A stretch of DNA of 64,000 nucleotides from NCBI RefSeq assembly GCF_009725165.1, contig NZ_WNZW01000010.1, positions 62,001 through 126,000 of the forward strand. The letters run 5' to 3'. Shown in pieces: positions 1 through 11,525 of the stretch. The translations under genes were made by a program, and so were the position numbers. Each line of letters starts with the position of its first letter. Within the stretch, counting starts at the first letter, position 1. Origin of the DNA: Paenibacillus woosongensis. GTDB lineage: Bacteria; Bacillota; Bacilli; Paenibacillales; Paenibacillaceae. A model generated the notes under the pieces. That model saw only the letters and a program-made list of their open reading frames with translations, did not search any database and was not told where the DNA came from.

Positions 1-1
1 G

Positions 2-610
2 CCTGTAGATGTGCAAGTCGTTAATGGCGATGGTCAAGAGACAACGGTTACGGGCGGATTTACGTATAATTCTCCACCACCAGCACCAGCACCTGTCATT
101 ACGACCATTACACCTAATACGGGTCAAATGGCTGGTGGATACTTCATAGTTATTAAGGGCGCGAACTTTGATGCTAACACTAAGGTGTCCATTAATAATG
201 TAGAAGTACAGACGGTATTCTATAGCGTAAGTGAAGTGCGAGGAAGGGTACCAGCAGCTAGCGTTAGTGGTCCGGTTGATGTCAGAGTCGTCAACAAAGA
301 TGATCAATATGCTGAAGTGATAGGCGGCTTTACTTATGAAGCCCCACCAATGAAGCCGGCTCCAACAATTACGAGCGTTACTCCAAACACGGGCCCTGCT
401 ACTGGCGGTTCCTTTATATCAATTAAAGGTGCCAATTACGAGGCTGCTACCAAAGTATATATAAATAATATTAATGTTCAAACTATATTCTATTCCACTG
501 GAGAGGTTAGAGCGAGAGTGCCTGCCGGTACGGCAGGATCGGTGGACATTAAGGTGGAAAATAGTGATGGTCAGTCTGTATTGTTAGTTAATGGATACAC
601 GTATCAATGA
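2..610 (+). CDS. IPT/TIG-repeat surface protein, C-terminal part (5' end outside window)
   Basis: The frame is already open at the window edge, so only the last 202 residues are visible. They contain tandem immunoglobulin-like IPT/TIG repeats. Two complete repeats of about 90 residues start at ITTITPNTG and ITSVTPNTG, and each carries a GGxFIxIKGANF/Y-like strand and ends in GGFTY or NGYTY. Proline-rich linkers (PPPAPAP, PPMKPAP) separate them. IPT/TIG domains are extracellular beta-sandwiches found in bacterial surface and adhesion proteins. The protein ends right after a repeat, with no LPXTG sorting signal, so any anchor must lie in the missing N-terminal part. A terminator follows at once, then a glycosyltransferase cluster; the idea that this protein is their substrate is inference. 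Confidence 0.8.
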   Translation, partial: PVDVQVVNGDGQETTVTGGFTYNSPPPAPAPVITTITPNTGQMAGGYFIVIKGANFDANTKVSINNVEVQTVFYSVSEVRGRVPAASVSGPVDVRVVNKDDQYAEVIGGFTYEAPPMKPAPTITSVTPNTGPATGGSFISIKGANYEAATKVYINNINVQTIFYSTGEVRARVPAGTAGSVDIKVENSDGQSVLLVNGYTYQ

Positions 611-620
611 TAGTATTAAT

Positions 621-652
621 AGAGTAGGCGTTATTCGCCTACTCTTTCTTTC
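621..652 (+). terminator. Rho-independent terminator after the TIG-repeat gene
   Basis: A perfect 10-bp stem (AGAGTAGGCG at 621-630 with CGCCTACTCT at 636-645) encloses the loop TTATT and is followed by a T-rich run. It separates the TIG-repeat gene from the glycosyltransferase genes. Confidence 0.85.
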
Positions 653-663
653 TGGAGGATCAA

Positions 664-1767
664 ATGGACAAGGTAGGGCTATCACTATGTATGATAGTGA
701 AAAATGAATCTGAAAATATAGTTAAAGCTATCAAAACAGCACAGACTTTTGTTCAAGAAATCATTATTGTAGATACAGGATCAACTGATCAAACACCAGA
801 ATTAGCTCAAAGCTTGGGGGCAAAAGTCTTTAAGATAGAATGGAATGACCATTTCGGAGATATGAGAAACTATTCTATCCAAAAAGCGACACAACCATTT
901 ATTTTAGTTATGGATGCTGATGAATTAATAATTGATGGAGATATGTCATATCTCCAGGAATGCTGTCGCTTAATCTCGCAACAGCCTGGTGCGGCCGGAA
1001 CGGTTATAATGACTAACGAAACAGTTCAGGGGGACGTATCAATAACATCGATTACCCGAATTTTTCCAAATGATCGTCGATATAAGTATGCTGGAAGAAT
1101 TCACGAACAATTGATGTTTGTAGGAAGTCCAATTAAATCCACAATTAATACACAAATAGTAATTAGTCATACTGGATATAGTGATGCTTTAATTCAGGGG
1201 AAGAATAAGCTTGAGCGAAACATACAGCTCTTAAAGAAGGAGCTTCAGGTAAGCCCCGACCAAAGTTATATTTTGTTTCAAATTGGTAGAACATACTATG
1301 TAATGAAGGATTATGTACAGGCTGAGTATTTTTTAAGTAAATGTGTTGAAATCGAATTAAGCTCCTCACATAGGAGTTTCTTGGCTATTGCATTGTTAAC
1401 ATTAGGATATTGTTTCATTCATTTAAAGAAATTTAACGATTTTGTGCGTTGTTATAGAAAAGGTATTGAATATTACCCTGATTATACCGATTTATATTTT
1501 ATGTACGGTGTAGGATTGATTGAATCAAGAAATATTAGTGCCTTCAAGGAAATCCCTGAAGCATTTAAAAAATGTATAGAGTTGGGTGATGCTTCCGACC
1601 TTAAATATGAGACAGTCAGAGGTGTAGGTTCATTTAAAGCTCACTTCAATTTAGGTCTTTACTATGAAATTATCGGAGATTCAACTAAGGCTGTTTATCA
1701 CTATCAACAAAGTAGCGATTTTGGAAATGAGGAGGCTAAAAAACGGATAAGCCAGATATTAAAATAA
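664..1767 (+). CDS. Family 2 glycosyltransferase with C-terminal TPR-like repeats
   Basis: A 367-residue protein with an N-terminal GT-A fold. It begins LSLCMIVKNESENI, followed by the nucleotide-sugar motif IIIVDTGSTDQT and the metal-binding DxD-type VMDADE near residue 92. Residues after about 180 form TPR-like helical repeats, an arrangement seen in SunS/YqgM-like protein glycosyltransferases. It should transfer a sugar from a nucleotide-activated donor in the cytoplasm; donor and acceptor cannot be read from sequence. GGAGG at 654-658 supports the ATG at 664. Coding DNA is AT-rich like the next three genes and unlike secA or the arg genes, so the cluster looks acquired together. The next gene is 15 bp downstream, which implies an operon. 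Confidence 0.85.
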   Translation: MDKVGLSLCMIVKNESENIVKAIKTAQTFVQEIIIVDTGSTDQTPELAQSLGAKVFKIEWNDHFGDMRNYSIQKATQPFILVMDADELIIDGDMSYLQECCRLISQQPGAAGTVIMTNETVQGDVSITSITRIFPNDRRYKYAGRIHEQLMFVGSPIKSTINTQIVISHTGYSDALIQGKNKLERNIQLLKKELQVSPDQSYILFQIGRTYYVMKDYVQAEYFLSKCVEIELSSSHRSFLAIALLTLGYCFIHLKKFNDFVRCYRKGIEYYPDYTDLYFMYGVGLIESRNISAFKEIPEAFKKCIELGDASDLKYETVRGVGSFKAHFNLGLYYEIIGDSTKAVYHYQQSSDFGNEEAKKRISQILK

Positions 1768-1782
1768 GAAAGGAAGAACATC

Positions 1783-3678
1783 ATGATAAGCAATCATACA
1801 ATCTCATTATGCATGATCGTGAAAAATGAAGAAAGAAGTTTGGAAAGATGTCTCCAAAGTGTTCAAGGAAAAGTTGGAGAGATTATTATTGTCGATACGG
1901 GATCAACAGATCAAACCAAGGAAATTGCTAGAAGATATACGGATCGTATATATGACTTCGAGTGGATTGGCGATTTTTCAGCGGCGAGGAATTACGCATT
2001 GGAGTTTGCTTCCTCTGATTATATTCTTCATTTGGATGCGGATGAAACATTAGAAGATCCTAATAATGAACTGATGGGGAACTTAGATAAAGATTTTTAT
2101 TACATTCGTATTAAAAATGATTTAGGAACAGGGTTGGTACTAACACACCAATTTGTAAGACTATTTAGGAATTCACCAGAAATCAGATATAAGGGAGCAT
2201 TGCATGAGCAGGTTCAACTTGACCATAATATACACCAATATGGTTATTTGTCTACTCTAATACTCCATGACGGGTATAAGGACGATATAATTAAAAGTAA
2301 ACAAAAGGCCCAAAGAAATGAGCATATTCTACTTGAAGAGATAAAAAATAACCCTACGGCATTTAACTACTATAATTTGGGGATGCAATACATTGTAGCA
2401 GGGCAATATAATGATGCACTAAATGCCTTAAAGAAATCATATACACTTGCCAATAATTATACTTTTTCGCAAAAAGTTGTTTTAGAGATCATGAAGTGTT
2501 TGCATGAATTAGGACGGTACCAAGAAGCTGTCAAAGTAAGTATGGATGCTGTTGAGCTTTATGAAAATATACCTGATTTTTGGTATCAATTAGGGCTTTC
2601 ATATCTTGAGTGGGGAATGCTGAAGGATGCAGAGGATTCTTTCAATAAATGTCTTGAAATTGGAGAAGAAAAGAGCCAGGAGCTGCTCAATCATTATGAT
2701 GGAACAGGTTCTTATTTAGCTCAAGGACAGCTGGCAAAAGTGAATTTAATGTTAGGAAATAACGAACAAGCCCTTGAGTATATTTTAAGCGCTGCAAAAG
2801 CGGCTCCGAATGTTACAGGTTTTTTTAATATATTCCTATCAATTCTACCAAACGCTAGCCCTAAAGAATTGCTTCAACATGTAATTCATATATGGCCATA
2901 TCAAACAGAGAGGCATGCAAATTTAATTGCTACCCTCTATCAACAAAGGCATCCGTTATTAAATGAATTCATTACTTACCATAATCTTGATGTTGAGTAT
3001 CCAATTTCGACATTACATTATATTTTTGAAAATAACTATGAGCGTGCACTTGCAGAACTAAATCAACAAAGTCAAAAGGGTACAGATCATTTTATTACTA
3101 ACAATGTAATATTACTATCTTTCCTTCTAAATAATCCTAATTTAATATCAGAATTTAAGAACGATATTTCATTATCGGAGAAGGAAGCAAAGTGGTTCAA
3201 AAATATTATTTTAAAGAAGGTACCAACGCAAAGTATACATGTTAATAAAGCTTTGTTGATGATTTGGAAACAGCTCATATTGGATTTGATTCAACTACAA
3301 AAATATGAATTTATTGATCTATTAATTAGTGCGACTAAACAAGCAGAATTTAGGCTTATTATTTCTGAGTGTCTACAGCAATATGGATTTGATGAGCTGG
3401 CTCTTGAAGTACTCATAGAGTGTGATAATAGTCATGTTAATCGTCAGGTTTATATGACAGCTGCAAAGTCTTTAATTAAATTAGGTGCTGCTGAGGATGC
3501 ATTGTTTTATTTGAGCAAGGCAGAAGGAGTTCACTTAGATTTTAATGTCTTATTTGAAAAATGGAGAATAGCATCAACTATTGACAAATTTGAAGAAATC
3601 AAAATTTTACAAAAAATGATTCAGAGCTACCCTGAATCTAGGTGGGCAAAGCGAACCTCAGGAGCAATTCTTGGCTAA
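1783..3678 (+). CDS. Family 2 glycosyltransferase with long TPR tail
   Basis: A 631-residue protein. The N-terminal GT2 domain is closely related to the previous gene: ISLCMIVKNEERSL, IIIVDTGSTDQT, and LDADE near residue 85. The remaining 400 or so residues are helical, with TPR-like motifs such as AFNYYNLGMQYIVAGQYNDA and FWYQLGLSYLEWGMLKDAE. TPR tails on bacterial glycosyltransferases usually bind the protein acceptor, which points to protein rather than lipid or polysaccharide glycosylation; this is family knowledge applied by inference. The two adjacent GT2 genes probably arose by duplication and act in sequence on one glycan. GGAAG sits upstream of the ATG at 1783. AT-rich coding sequence. 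Confidence 0.85.
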   Translation: MISNHTISLCMIVKNEERSLERCLQSVQGKVGEIIIVDTGSTDQTKEIARRYTDRIYDFEWIGDFSAARNYALEFASSDYILHLDADETLEDPNNELMGNLDKDFYYIRIKNDLGTGLVLTHQFVRLFRNSPEIRYKGALHEQVQLDHNIHQYGYLSTLILHDGYKDDIIKSKQKAQRNEHILLEEIKNNPTAFNYYNLGMQYIVAGQYNDALNALKKSYTLANNYTFSQKVVLEIMKCLHELGRYQEAVKVSMDAVELYENIPDFWYQLGLSYLEWGMLKDAEDSFNKCLEIGEEKSQELLNHYDGTGSYLAQGQLAKVNLMLGNNEQALEYILSAAKAAPNVTGFFNIFLSILPNASPKELLQHVIHIWPYQTERHANLIATLYQQRHPLLNEFITYHNLDVEYPISTLHYIFENNYERALAELNQQSQKGTDHFITNNVILLSFLLNNPNLISEFKNDISLSEKEAKWFKNIILKKVPTQSIHVNKALLMIWKQLILDLIQLQKYEFIDLLISATKQAEFRLIISECLQQYGFDELALEVLIECDNSHVNRQVYMTAAKSLIKLGAAEDALFYLSKAEGVHLDFNVLFEKWRIASTIDKFEEIKILQKMIQSYPESRWAKRTSGAILG

Positions 3679-3717
3679 TAATTAATGGATGCCTCATAAG
3701 GCATGTGAGGGGTTAAT

Positions 3718-5457
3718 ATGATTCAAACACTTCGACAGAACGAGCTATTAGCTCGAAATAACCGATTGTCCTTAGCAAGACCTCAACATGTTTGCTTAGA
3801 AGATTCTGCGAAACGCTTATTAAAAGTTACTTACGTAATGACTCATGTGAGTATATGCGGCGGAGTTAAAGTTATTTTTGAACATGCAAACCGTTTAAAA
3901 GAACGGGGGTGGGATGTTGTTATAGTATCCCACTTTCCTAAGCCCGATTGGTATCCTATTCAAGTAGAATACAGACAAATTCCTTTTGGAATAGAATTAG
4001 CCCAAGGTGTTCCTATATGTGATGTCATTGTGGCAACCTACTGGGATCACATACAAGCATGTATCGAAACAGGAATTGCACCCGTTGTTTACTTTGAACA
4101 AGGTGATGAACATTTATTTCATATAGAGCGTTTGTCAGCAGAGATGCAGCTTTTTGTAAAAAAACAGATGCAGCTTCCGGCGTTCATCATGACTGTTTCA
4201 CACCAGGCATCTTCTGCGTTGGAGGAGAATTTTGGTAGAAATTCTGTAGTCATCCCCAATGCAATCGATCATGGAACTTTTAAACAGAAGGATAATACTA
4301 GGGACAAAACTGAAGATCCGTATATATTAATGATGGGAAATGAAAATATTACCTTTAAGGGAATACCTAGAATCATTAGTGCTTTTAAAAGAGTAAAGAG
4401 TGCATATCCTAATTTGCGGCTTTATTGGATTAATCCTAAGCAACCAGATAATACGTGGCTAAATGCTGTTGATCAGGTATATGTTAATCCTCCTCAGACT
4501 CAGATTGCAGAGCTTTTTCAAAATGCGTTTATGTTTGTTTCAGCCTCCGAATTCGAATCCTTCTCGTTACCTGTGCTTGAAGCGATGGCCACGGGCTGCC
4601 CTGTTGTGTCAACGAAAAATGACGGTGTAATGGAATATGGAATAGATAGAGAAAATATAGTTTTTGCGGAAATAGGCAGTGAGGAAGACCTTGTAAAGAA
4701 GATTTTTTTACTGTTGGAGAATCCAGAACTTCGACAAATTATTACAAAAAATGGATTATCGGTATCGCAAAGGTATAATTGGGATGCCAGCATAACAAAC
4801 TTAATGGATTATTTAACCCATGTCTCCGAGCATAAGTTAGTTCCGATCCAAGAAGCCGAAGATTGGATCATAAATATGGATGAACGTAACTTTATTCATT
4901 CAAATGATCTAATTAAATTCAAAAATGCATTGCTGTATGCTCCAGATGACTATATATATATTCCTGTTATTTATGATTGGGTAGAGCAGCATCCAATCGC
5001 CCGTTGGGAGCTTGCAGCTTCTCGAAAAACCCCAACAAACATGAGGTCATTACGAATTTACACACCATCTATTGGTTCTAATAAAACAGAATCTATGATA
5101 CTAGGTGAGGGAATTCAGCATGTTATAGAGAAAAAATATGAAGAAGCCTTAAATTGCTTTATCCAAGAGTATGCGACTTTGCCAGAAGAATGGAAATCTG
5201 CATGCAGTAAGTGGATAATTCTTTGTTTAATTGAATTAGGCCGAGATAATGATGCGATTAAAGTTATTAAGGATGCATTAAATGCGTATGAGGGATTTAC
5301 TGACGCTTATTACTTATACTTCCTACTATTAAACCTTCATAACATGGAGAATGAAGCTAGTAATATCCATGACGTTATTAATATGTTAGGAGATAGTATG
5401 GGGGAAAACGAATGGTTTTATGATCTTGAGACTAAATTAAGAAAATATACTTGCTGA
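3718..5457 (+). CDS. Family 4 (group 1) glycosyltransferase with C-terminal helical extension
   Basis: A 579-residue protein. Residues from about 38 to 380 form a GT-B fold: the N-terminal VMTHVSICGGVKVIFEHANR resembles GT4 acceptor-side loops, and FESFSLPVLEAMATGCPVV is the retaining GT4 donor-binding E-x7-E motif. The last 180 residues lie outside the catalytic fold and contain TPR-like segments (HVIEKKYEEALNCFIQEY), matching the tails of the two GT2 genes upstream. That shared tail supports a common acceptor. GAGGGG lies upstream of the ATG at 3718. The FkbM methyltransferase gene begins 13 bp downstream. Confidence 0.82.
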   Translation: MIQTLRQNELLARNNRLSLARPQHVCLEDSAKRLLKVTYVMTHVSICGGVKVIFEHANRLKERGWDVVIVSHFPKPDWYPIQVEYRQIPFGIELAQGVPICDVIVATYWDHIQACIETGIAPVVYFEQGDEHLFHIERLSAEMQLFVKKQMQLPAFIMTVSHQASSALEENFGRNSVVIPNAIDHGTFKQKDNTRDKTEDPYILMMGNENITFKGIPRIISAFKRVKSAYPNLRLYWINPKQPDNTWLNAVDQVYVNPPQTQIAELFQNAFMFVSASEFESFSLPVLEAMATGCPVVSTKNDGVMEYGIDRENIVFAEIGSEEDLVKKIFLLLENPELRQIITKNGLSVSQRYNWDASITNLMDYLTHVSEHKLVPIQEAEDWIINMDERNFIHSNDLIKFKNALLYAPDDYIYIPVIYDWVEQHPIARWELAASRKTPTNMRSLRIYTPSIGSNKTESMILGEGIQHVIEKKYEEALNCFIQEYATLPEEWKSACSKWIILCLIELGRDNDAIKVIKDALNAYEGFTDAYYLYFLLLNLHNMENEASNIHDVINMLGDSMGENEWFYDLETKLRKYTC

Positions 5458-5470
5458 GGGGTTGGCCTAA

Positions 5471-6253
5471 ATGTTCGGAACATACATTGGTAATGATAAA
5501 ATGCTTGTTAAACTTGCTTATAATGGATTTCTTACAATCTCATCGAAAGACTTAAGTCTTATGCCAACGTTGGTACTGACAGGAATGTTTGAAGTTCCAC
5601 TAACCAAATACTTTTTAACTAATATAAAACCAGGCCAGACAGTAGTCGATGTAGGAACAAATGTTGGTTATTTCACTGTTTTGGCTTCGAAATTAGTAGG
5701 AAATCAGGGTAGTGTAATTGGTTTTGAGGCGAATCCTGAATTAGTTTTAAATGTAAAAGATAATCTTGCAATGAACTGGCTTACTGAAAACGTAAAAATT
5801 ATTAATAAGGCGGTATATTCAAAGAATACAAAAATAAAATTTCATATTTCGGAGAAGTTTCATGGATATTCTTCAATACATGAAAAGCCTGAAGACGAAA
5901 ATCTAATAGATTCCTATACAGCGAATGAGGTAACTGCGGTTTCATTAGATTCAGAGTTATACGATATCGAGCAAATCGACCTTCTTAAAATAGATATTGA
6001 AGGAGGCGAATACCAGGCATTTCAAGGAATGATGGGATTAATTGAGAAGAAAAAAATCAAAAAAATTACTTTTGAGTGGAATAAACCAATGCTTGGTGAT
6101 GAGACTGAGTCGTTCTTAATGTTAATTAGCGATTTGCAGAACCGTCTGGGGGGGAGACTTTACTTGATAGACCAAGAAGGGAATCCAGTACCTACAACAT
6201 TAAAGGAAATCTCAAGTGTTGATTTCTATCCATTTGCATTAATAGAGTTTTAA
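5471..6253 (+). CDS. FkbM-family SAM-dependent methyltransferase
   Basis: A 260-residue protein with the class I methyltransferase fold. The SAM-binding glycine loop is VVDVGTNVGYFTVLASKLVG, the acidic ribose contact is GFEANPE, and the FkbM-type motif DLLKIDIEGGEYQAFQGM follows. FkbM enzymes O-methylate sugars and polyketides. Placed last in a glycosyltransferase cluster, the likely job is to methylate or cap a sugar of the glycan. GAGGGG upstream of the ATG at 5471 supports the start. AT-rich; the island ends here and the next gene is housekeeping. Substrate unknown. Confidence 0.8.
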   Translation: MFGTYIGNDKMLVKLAYNGFLTISSKDLSLMPTLVLTGMFEVPLTKYFLTNIKPGQTVVDVGTNVGYFTVLASKLVGNQGSVIGFEANPELVLNVKDNLAMNWLTENVKIINKAVYSKNTKIKFHISEKFHGYSSIHEKPEDENLIDSYTANEVTAVSLDSELYDIEQIDLLKIDIEGGEYQAFQGMMGLIEKKKIKKITFEWNKPMLGDETESFLMLISDLQNRLGGRLYLIDQEGNPVPTTLKEISSVDFYPFALIEF

Positions 6254-6385
6254 CCCTGTTTCACCCCTCCCCTTCCAGGGTAATAAAAACTAAGCGCATT
6301 TCTGCCTCTGCTGGCTAAATGGGTCATTCCGCTTTTTGCGACAAGATTTTACAATAAATTAACAGTAAAACCTTTTCTTTTCCAA

Positions 6386-6415
6386 TTGACACGATTTAAG
6401 CTGGAGTGGTATAGT
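6386..6415 (+). promoter_or_regulatory. SigA-type promoter of the cold shock gene
   Basis: TTGACA at 6386-6391 and TATAGT at 6410-6415 are 18 bp apart, a good vegetative promoter. The transcript would have a 5' leader of about 50 nt before the csp start, with the ribosome site AAGGGA at 6455-6460. Confidence 0.7.
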
Positions 6416-6470
6416 CAGAAATGTGAGCTTGGTTCACACTCTTATTTGATAATGAAGGGAATGTTAGTGG

Positions 6471-6668
6471 ATGCAAGGTAAAGTGAAATGGTTTAACGCA
6501 GAGAAGGGTTATGGCTTTATTGAGACTGAAGAAGGCGCGGACGTGTTCGTACACTTCTCGGCTATTCAATCCGAAGGCTTCAAAACGCTGGAAGAAGGAC
6601 AATCTGTAGAGTTCGAGATCGTTGAAGGCGCTCGCGGACCGCAAGCGGCTAACGTAATCAAATTATAA
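6471..6668 (+). CDS. Cold shock protein (CspA/CspB family)
   Basis: A 65-residue single OB-fold protein, full length for the family. RNP1 is KGYGFIE at residues 12-18 and RNP2 is VFVHF at 25-29; both bind single-stranded RNA or DNA. It begins with the usual GKVKWFN strand. Cold shock proteins act as cytoplasmic RNA chaperones that melt secondary structure in mRNA. Single-gene unit: its own promoter lies upstream and a strong terminator downstream. The number of paralogues cannot be judged here, so no CspB/C/D letter is assigned. Confidence 0.95.
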   Translation: MQGKVKWFNAEKGYGFIETEEGADVFVHFSAIQSEGFKTLEEGQSVEFEIVEGARGPQAANVIKL

Positions 6669-6732
6669 TCATCCGGCAGAGCCGACCTACATATAACGGT
6701 ACGATGGTTAACAATTGAAGATTCGCTAGCAT

Positions 6733-6763
6733 AGACCCGGGGCAACCCGGGTCTTTCACTTTT
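6733..6763 (+). terminator. Terminator of the cold shock gene
   Basis: AGACCCGGG (6733-6741) pairs perfectly with CCCGGGTCT (6746-6754) around the GNRA-type tetraloop GCAA, followed by a T-rich run. Very stable. Confidence 0.9.
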
Positions 6764-6863
6764 CCCGGCAAGCGTTTACATATAGCAGCATACTGATCAG
6801 CAGATTCAAGAAAAACGGCCAGGCATACTCAGCGGGCGCTGCACCAAATTGTCACAGAACTGC

Positions 6864-6907
6864 AAGACTAGCACTGGCGGCCTGCGCCATGGGCTTGGTC
6901 TTTTTTT
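6864..6907 (+). terminator. Second hairpin with T-run before hpf
   Basis: AAGAC (6864-6868) pairs with GTCTT (6898-6902), with an inner TGGCG/CGCCA stem around GCCTG, and a run of seven T at 6901-6907. It looks like an imperfect intrinsic terminator 100 bp beyond the csp terminator; no gene is visible between them. Confidence 0.5.
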
Positions 6908-6932
6908 AGGCTTTAATCCTGCGTTTACACTT

Positions 6933-6961
6933 TTTACATTGCCTTAACACCATGGTATAAT
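6933..6961 (+). promoter_or_regulatory. SigA-type promoter of hpf
   Basis: TTTACA at 6933-6938 and a perfect TATAAT at 6956-6961 are 17 bp apart, directly ahead of the AAAGGAGGA ribosome site at 6975-6983. In Bacillus subtilis the orthologue also answers to SigB and SigH; no clear site for those was seen. Confidence 0.7.
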
Positions 6962-6990
6962 AAAGGTGCAAAGCAAAGGAGGAGTGCCCT

Positions 6991-7539
6991 ATGAATTTTA
7001 GTATTCGTGGACAGCAAATTGAAGTGACTGACGCACTGCGAGATTACGTAGACAAGAAGCTCAGTCGACTTGACAAGTACTTTGAAGCACCCCCTACCTC
7101 AGAAGGCTACGTCACGTTAAGTGTCGTACGCGGTTTGCATACGGTGGAGGTTACGATTCCTCTAACCGGCGTCGTGCTTCGCGCTGAGGATCGCAGTGAT
7201 GACATGTATGCATCGATTGATGCAGTCGTGGACAAGCTCGAGCGCCAAATACGCAAGCATAAGACGAAGATCAATCGCAAGTTCCGTCAGGAAGGCAGTC
7301 TGAAGAGCCTGTTCGTTGAGAATGGCGGTTCTGTCGCCGTGGATGAAGCGGACAGCGATGATCTGGAAGTCGTCCGCACGAAGCGGTTTACAATGAAACC
7401 AATGGACGTAGAAGAAGCCATACTGCAGATGAATATGGTCGGCCATAATTTCTTTGTATTTTCCAACATCGATACGAAAGAACTAAACGTCGTCTATAAA
7501 CGGAATGACGGGAAATATGGTTTGATCGAGCAGGATTAG
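6991..7539 (+). CDS. hpf: Ribosome hibernation promoting factor, long form
   Basis: A 182-residue protein. The N-terminal 100 or so residues match the RaiA/HPF fold (FSIRGQQIEVTDALRDYVDKKLSRLDKYF), which binds the 30S decoding region. After a linker comes the C-terminal dimerisation domain of long HPF (VVRTKRFTMKPMDVEEAILQMNMVGHNFFVFSN). Long HPF pairs two 70S ribosomes into inactive 100S particles in stationary phase. AAAGGAGGA at 6975-6983 fixes the ATG. It lies just upstream of secA, the common order in Bacillales. Confidence 0.95.
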   Translation: MNFSIRGQQIEVTDALRDYVDKKLSRLDKYFEAPPTSEGYVTLSVVRGLHTVEVTIPLTGVVLRAEDRSDDMYASIDAVVDKLERQIRKHKTKINRKFRQEGSLKSLFVENGGSVAVDEADSDDLEVVRTKRFTMKPMDVEEAILQMNMVGHNFFVFSNIDTKELNVVYKRNDGKYGLIEQD

Positions 7540-7607
7540 TATAACGTATCCAATCACGACGATTGTATGAATGGCATGGTAATTCTTGCAATTGAACTTA
7601 GGGAAAC

Positions 7608-7640
7608 GAGCCTTGTCCGCCCGCGGATGGGGCTCTTTTT
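7608..7640 (+). terminator. Terminator of hpf
   Basis: GAGCC (7608-7612) pairs with GGCTC (7631-7635), with an inner TCCG/CGGA stem, and is followed by TTTTT. It separates hpf from secA. Confidence 0.8.
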
Positions 7641-7745
7641 AGATATTGGAATGCCGCAGGAAACGTGACGGCGCGTGTTGCGGCATGCCTTACAAACTGT
7701 TACAATTTAGGTAAATCATTTGTTTAGCCGTGAAAGGGGTTAACT

Positions 7746-10253
<2,508 letters not shown>

Positions 10254-10330
10254 AGTACGCAGAATGACTCTTGCAGCAGGCTAGAGCATCCTGAATCCTC
10301 AAGTACATTTGGGAAGGTGAATGAACAACG

Positions 10331-11447
10331 ATGATCGACCCGAGCATTAAGCAGGATATGCGGGAAATCGCAAAGAAACTATCCAATCTTAGGGGGTCTC
10401 TTTGACTTAGATCTCAAGCATGAAATGATTGCCAACTACGAGGACAAGATGGCAGCCCCGGATTTCTGGGACGACAATGACAAAGCGCAAGGCATCATTG
10501 CCGAGCTGAATGCCATCAAATCCTCGGTAGACCAATACGAAGCGCTGCAGCGGGAGTATGATGATACGGCGTTGATGGCCGAACTCGCCGAGGAAGAGGG
10601 CGACGAAGAGCTTGCGGCCGATATCGGCGGCTCCGTTGAAGCGCTGCTGAAGAAGCTGGAGGATTTCGAGCTCCAGCTATTGCTCAACTCGCCGTACGAT
10701 AAGATGAACGCTATTCTGGAGCTGCATCCTGGAGCGGGCGGCACCGAGTCACAGGACTGGGGCCAAATGCTGCTGCGAATGTATACCCGCTGGGCGGAGA
10801 AGCATGGCTTCAAGGTCGAGACGCTGGATTATCTTCCAGGTGACGAGGCGGGAATCAAAAGCGTTACGCTGCTGGTCAAAGGATACAACGCCTACGGCTA
10901 CCTGAAGGCTGAGAAAGGGGTACACCGTTTGGTGCGAATTTCTCCGTTCGATTCTTCGGGGAGAAGGCATACCTCATTCGTATCCTGTGACGTCGTACCG
11001 GAAATTACGGAGGACGTGGATATCGAAATCCGGTCAGAGGATTTGAAGATCGATACGTACCGTGCAAGCGGGGCCGGCGGACAGCACATCAATACGACGG
11101 ATTCCGCCGTACGGATTACTCACCTGCCGACAGGTATCGTGGTGACGTGTCAGAATGAACGTTCCCAGATCAAGAACAGAGAGCGGGCCATGACGATGCT
11201 CCGTTCCAAATTGGTCGAACGCAAGCTGGAGGAGCAGCAAAAGGAATTGGACGAAATCCGCGGCGAACAGTCGGATATCGCCTGGGGCAGCCAAATCCGA
11301 TCCTATGTGTTCCATCCTTACAGTATGGTGAAGGATCACCGCACATCGGTAGAGTCCGGTAACGTAGGGGCCGTCATGGACGGGGAGCTTGATCCGTTTA
11401 TCGATGGATATTTGCGCAGCCAAATCAAGACCGAGCCCAAAAACTAA
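10331..11447 (+). CDS. prfB: Peptide chain release factor 2, made by programmed +1 frameshift
   Basis: Zero-frame reading starts at ATG 10331 (GGAAGGTGA at 10312-10320) and encodes 24 residues ending NLRGSL before an in-frame TGA at 10403-10405. A +1 slip at CTT-T continues with DLDLKHEM to the TAA at 11447, giving 371 residues, the usual RF2 length. The RF2 stop-recognition tripeptide SPF ([14 protein letters not shown]) and the peptide-hydrolysis GGQ motif ([15 protein letters not shown]) are both present. RF2 terminates at UGA and UAA, so the internal UGA couples its synthesis to its own level. Gene callers often truncate it to an internal ATG near 10425. Confidence 0.97.
10391..10405 (+). 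promoter_or_regulatory. RF2 recoding site (+1 frameshift)
   Basis: AGGGGG at 10391-10396 acts as an internal Shine-Dalgarno three bases before the slippery CTT (10400-10402), which is followed by TGA and then C. This is the conserved arrangement of bacterial RF2 frameshift sites. Confidence 0.95.
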
Positions 11448-11465
11448 GTTATAGATTGAGACAAG

Positions 11466-11502
11466 AATTCCTACACTAGCGTTAGCGTGTAGGAATTTTT
11501 TT
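11466..11502 (+). terminator. Terminator of prfB
   Basis: AATTCCTACAC (11466-11476) pairs with GTGTAGGAATT (11487-11497), followed by a run of T. Strong intrinsic terminator. Confidence 0.9.
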
Positions 11503-11525
11503 GGAGCCAAATAAGGAGGATTACC

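Noticed and set aside
6254-6385. Terminator of the glycosyltransferase cluster (ACCCTG/CAGGGT)
   Set aside because: Only six pairs, a 17-base loop and no T-run.
10321-10350. Upstream ATG at 10321 as prfB start
   Set aside because: That frame stops after nine codons; ATG 10331 leads into the known RF2 frameshift.
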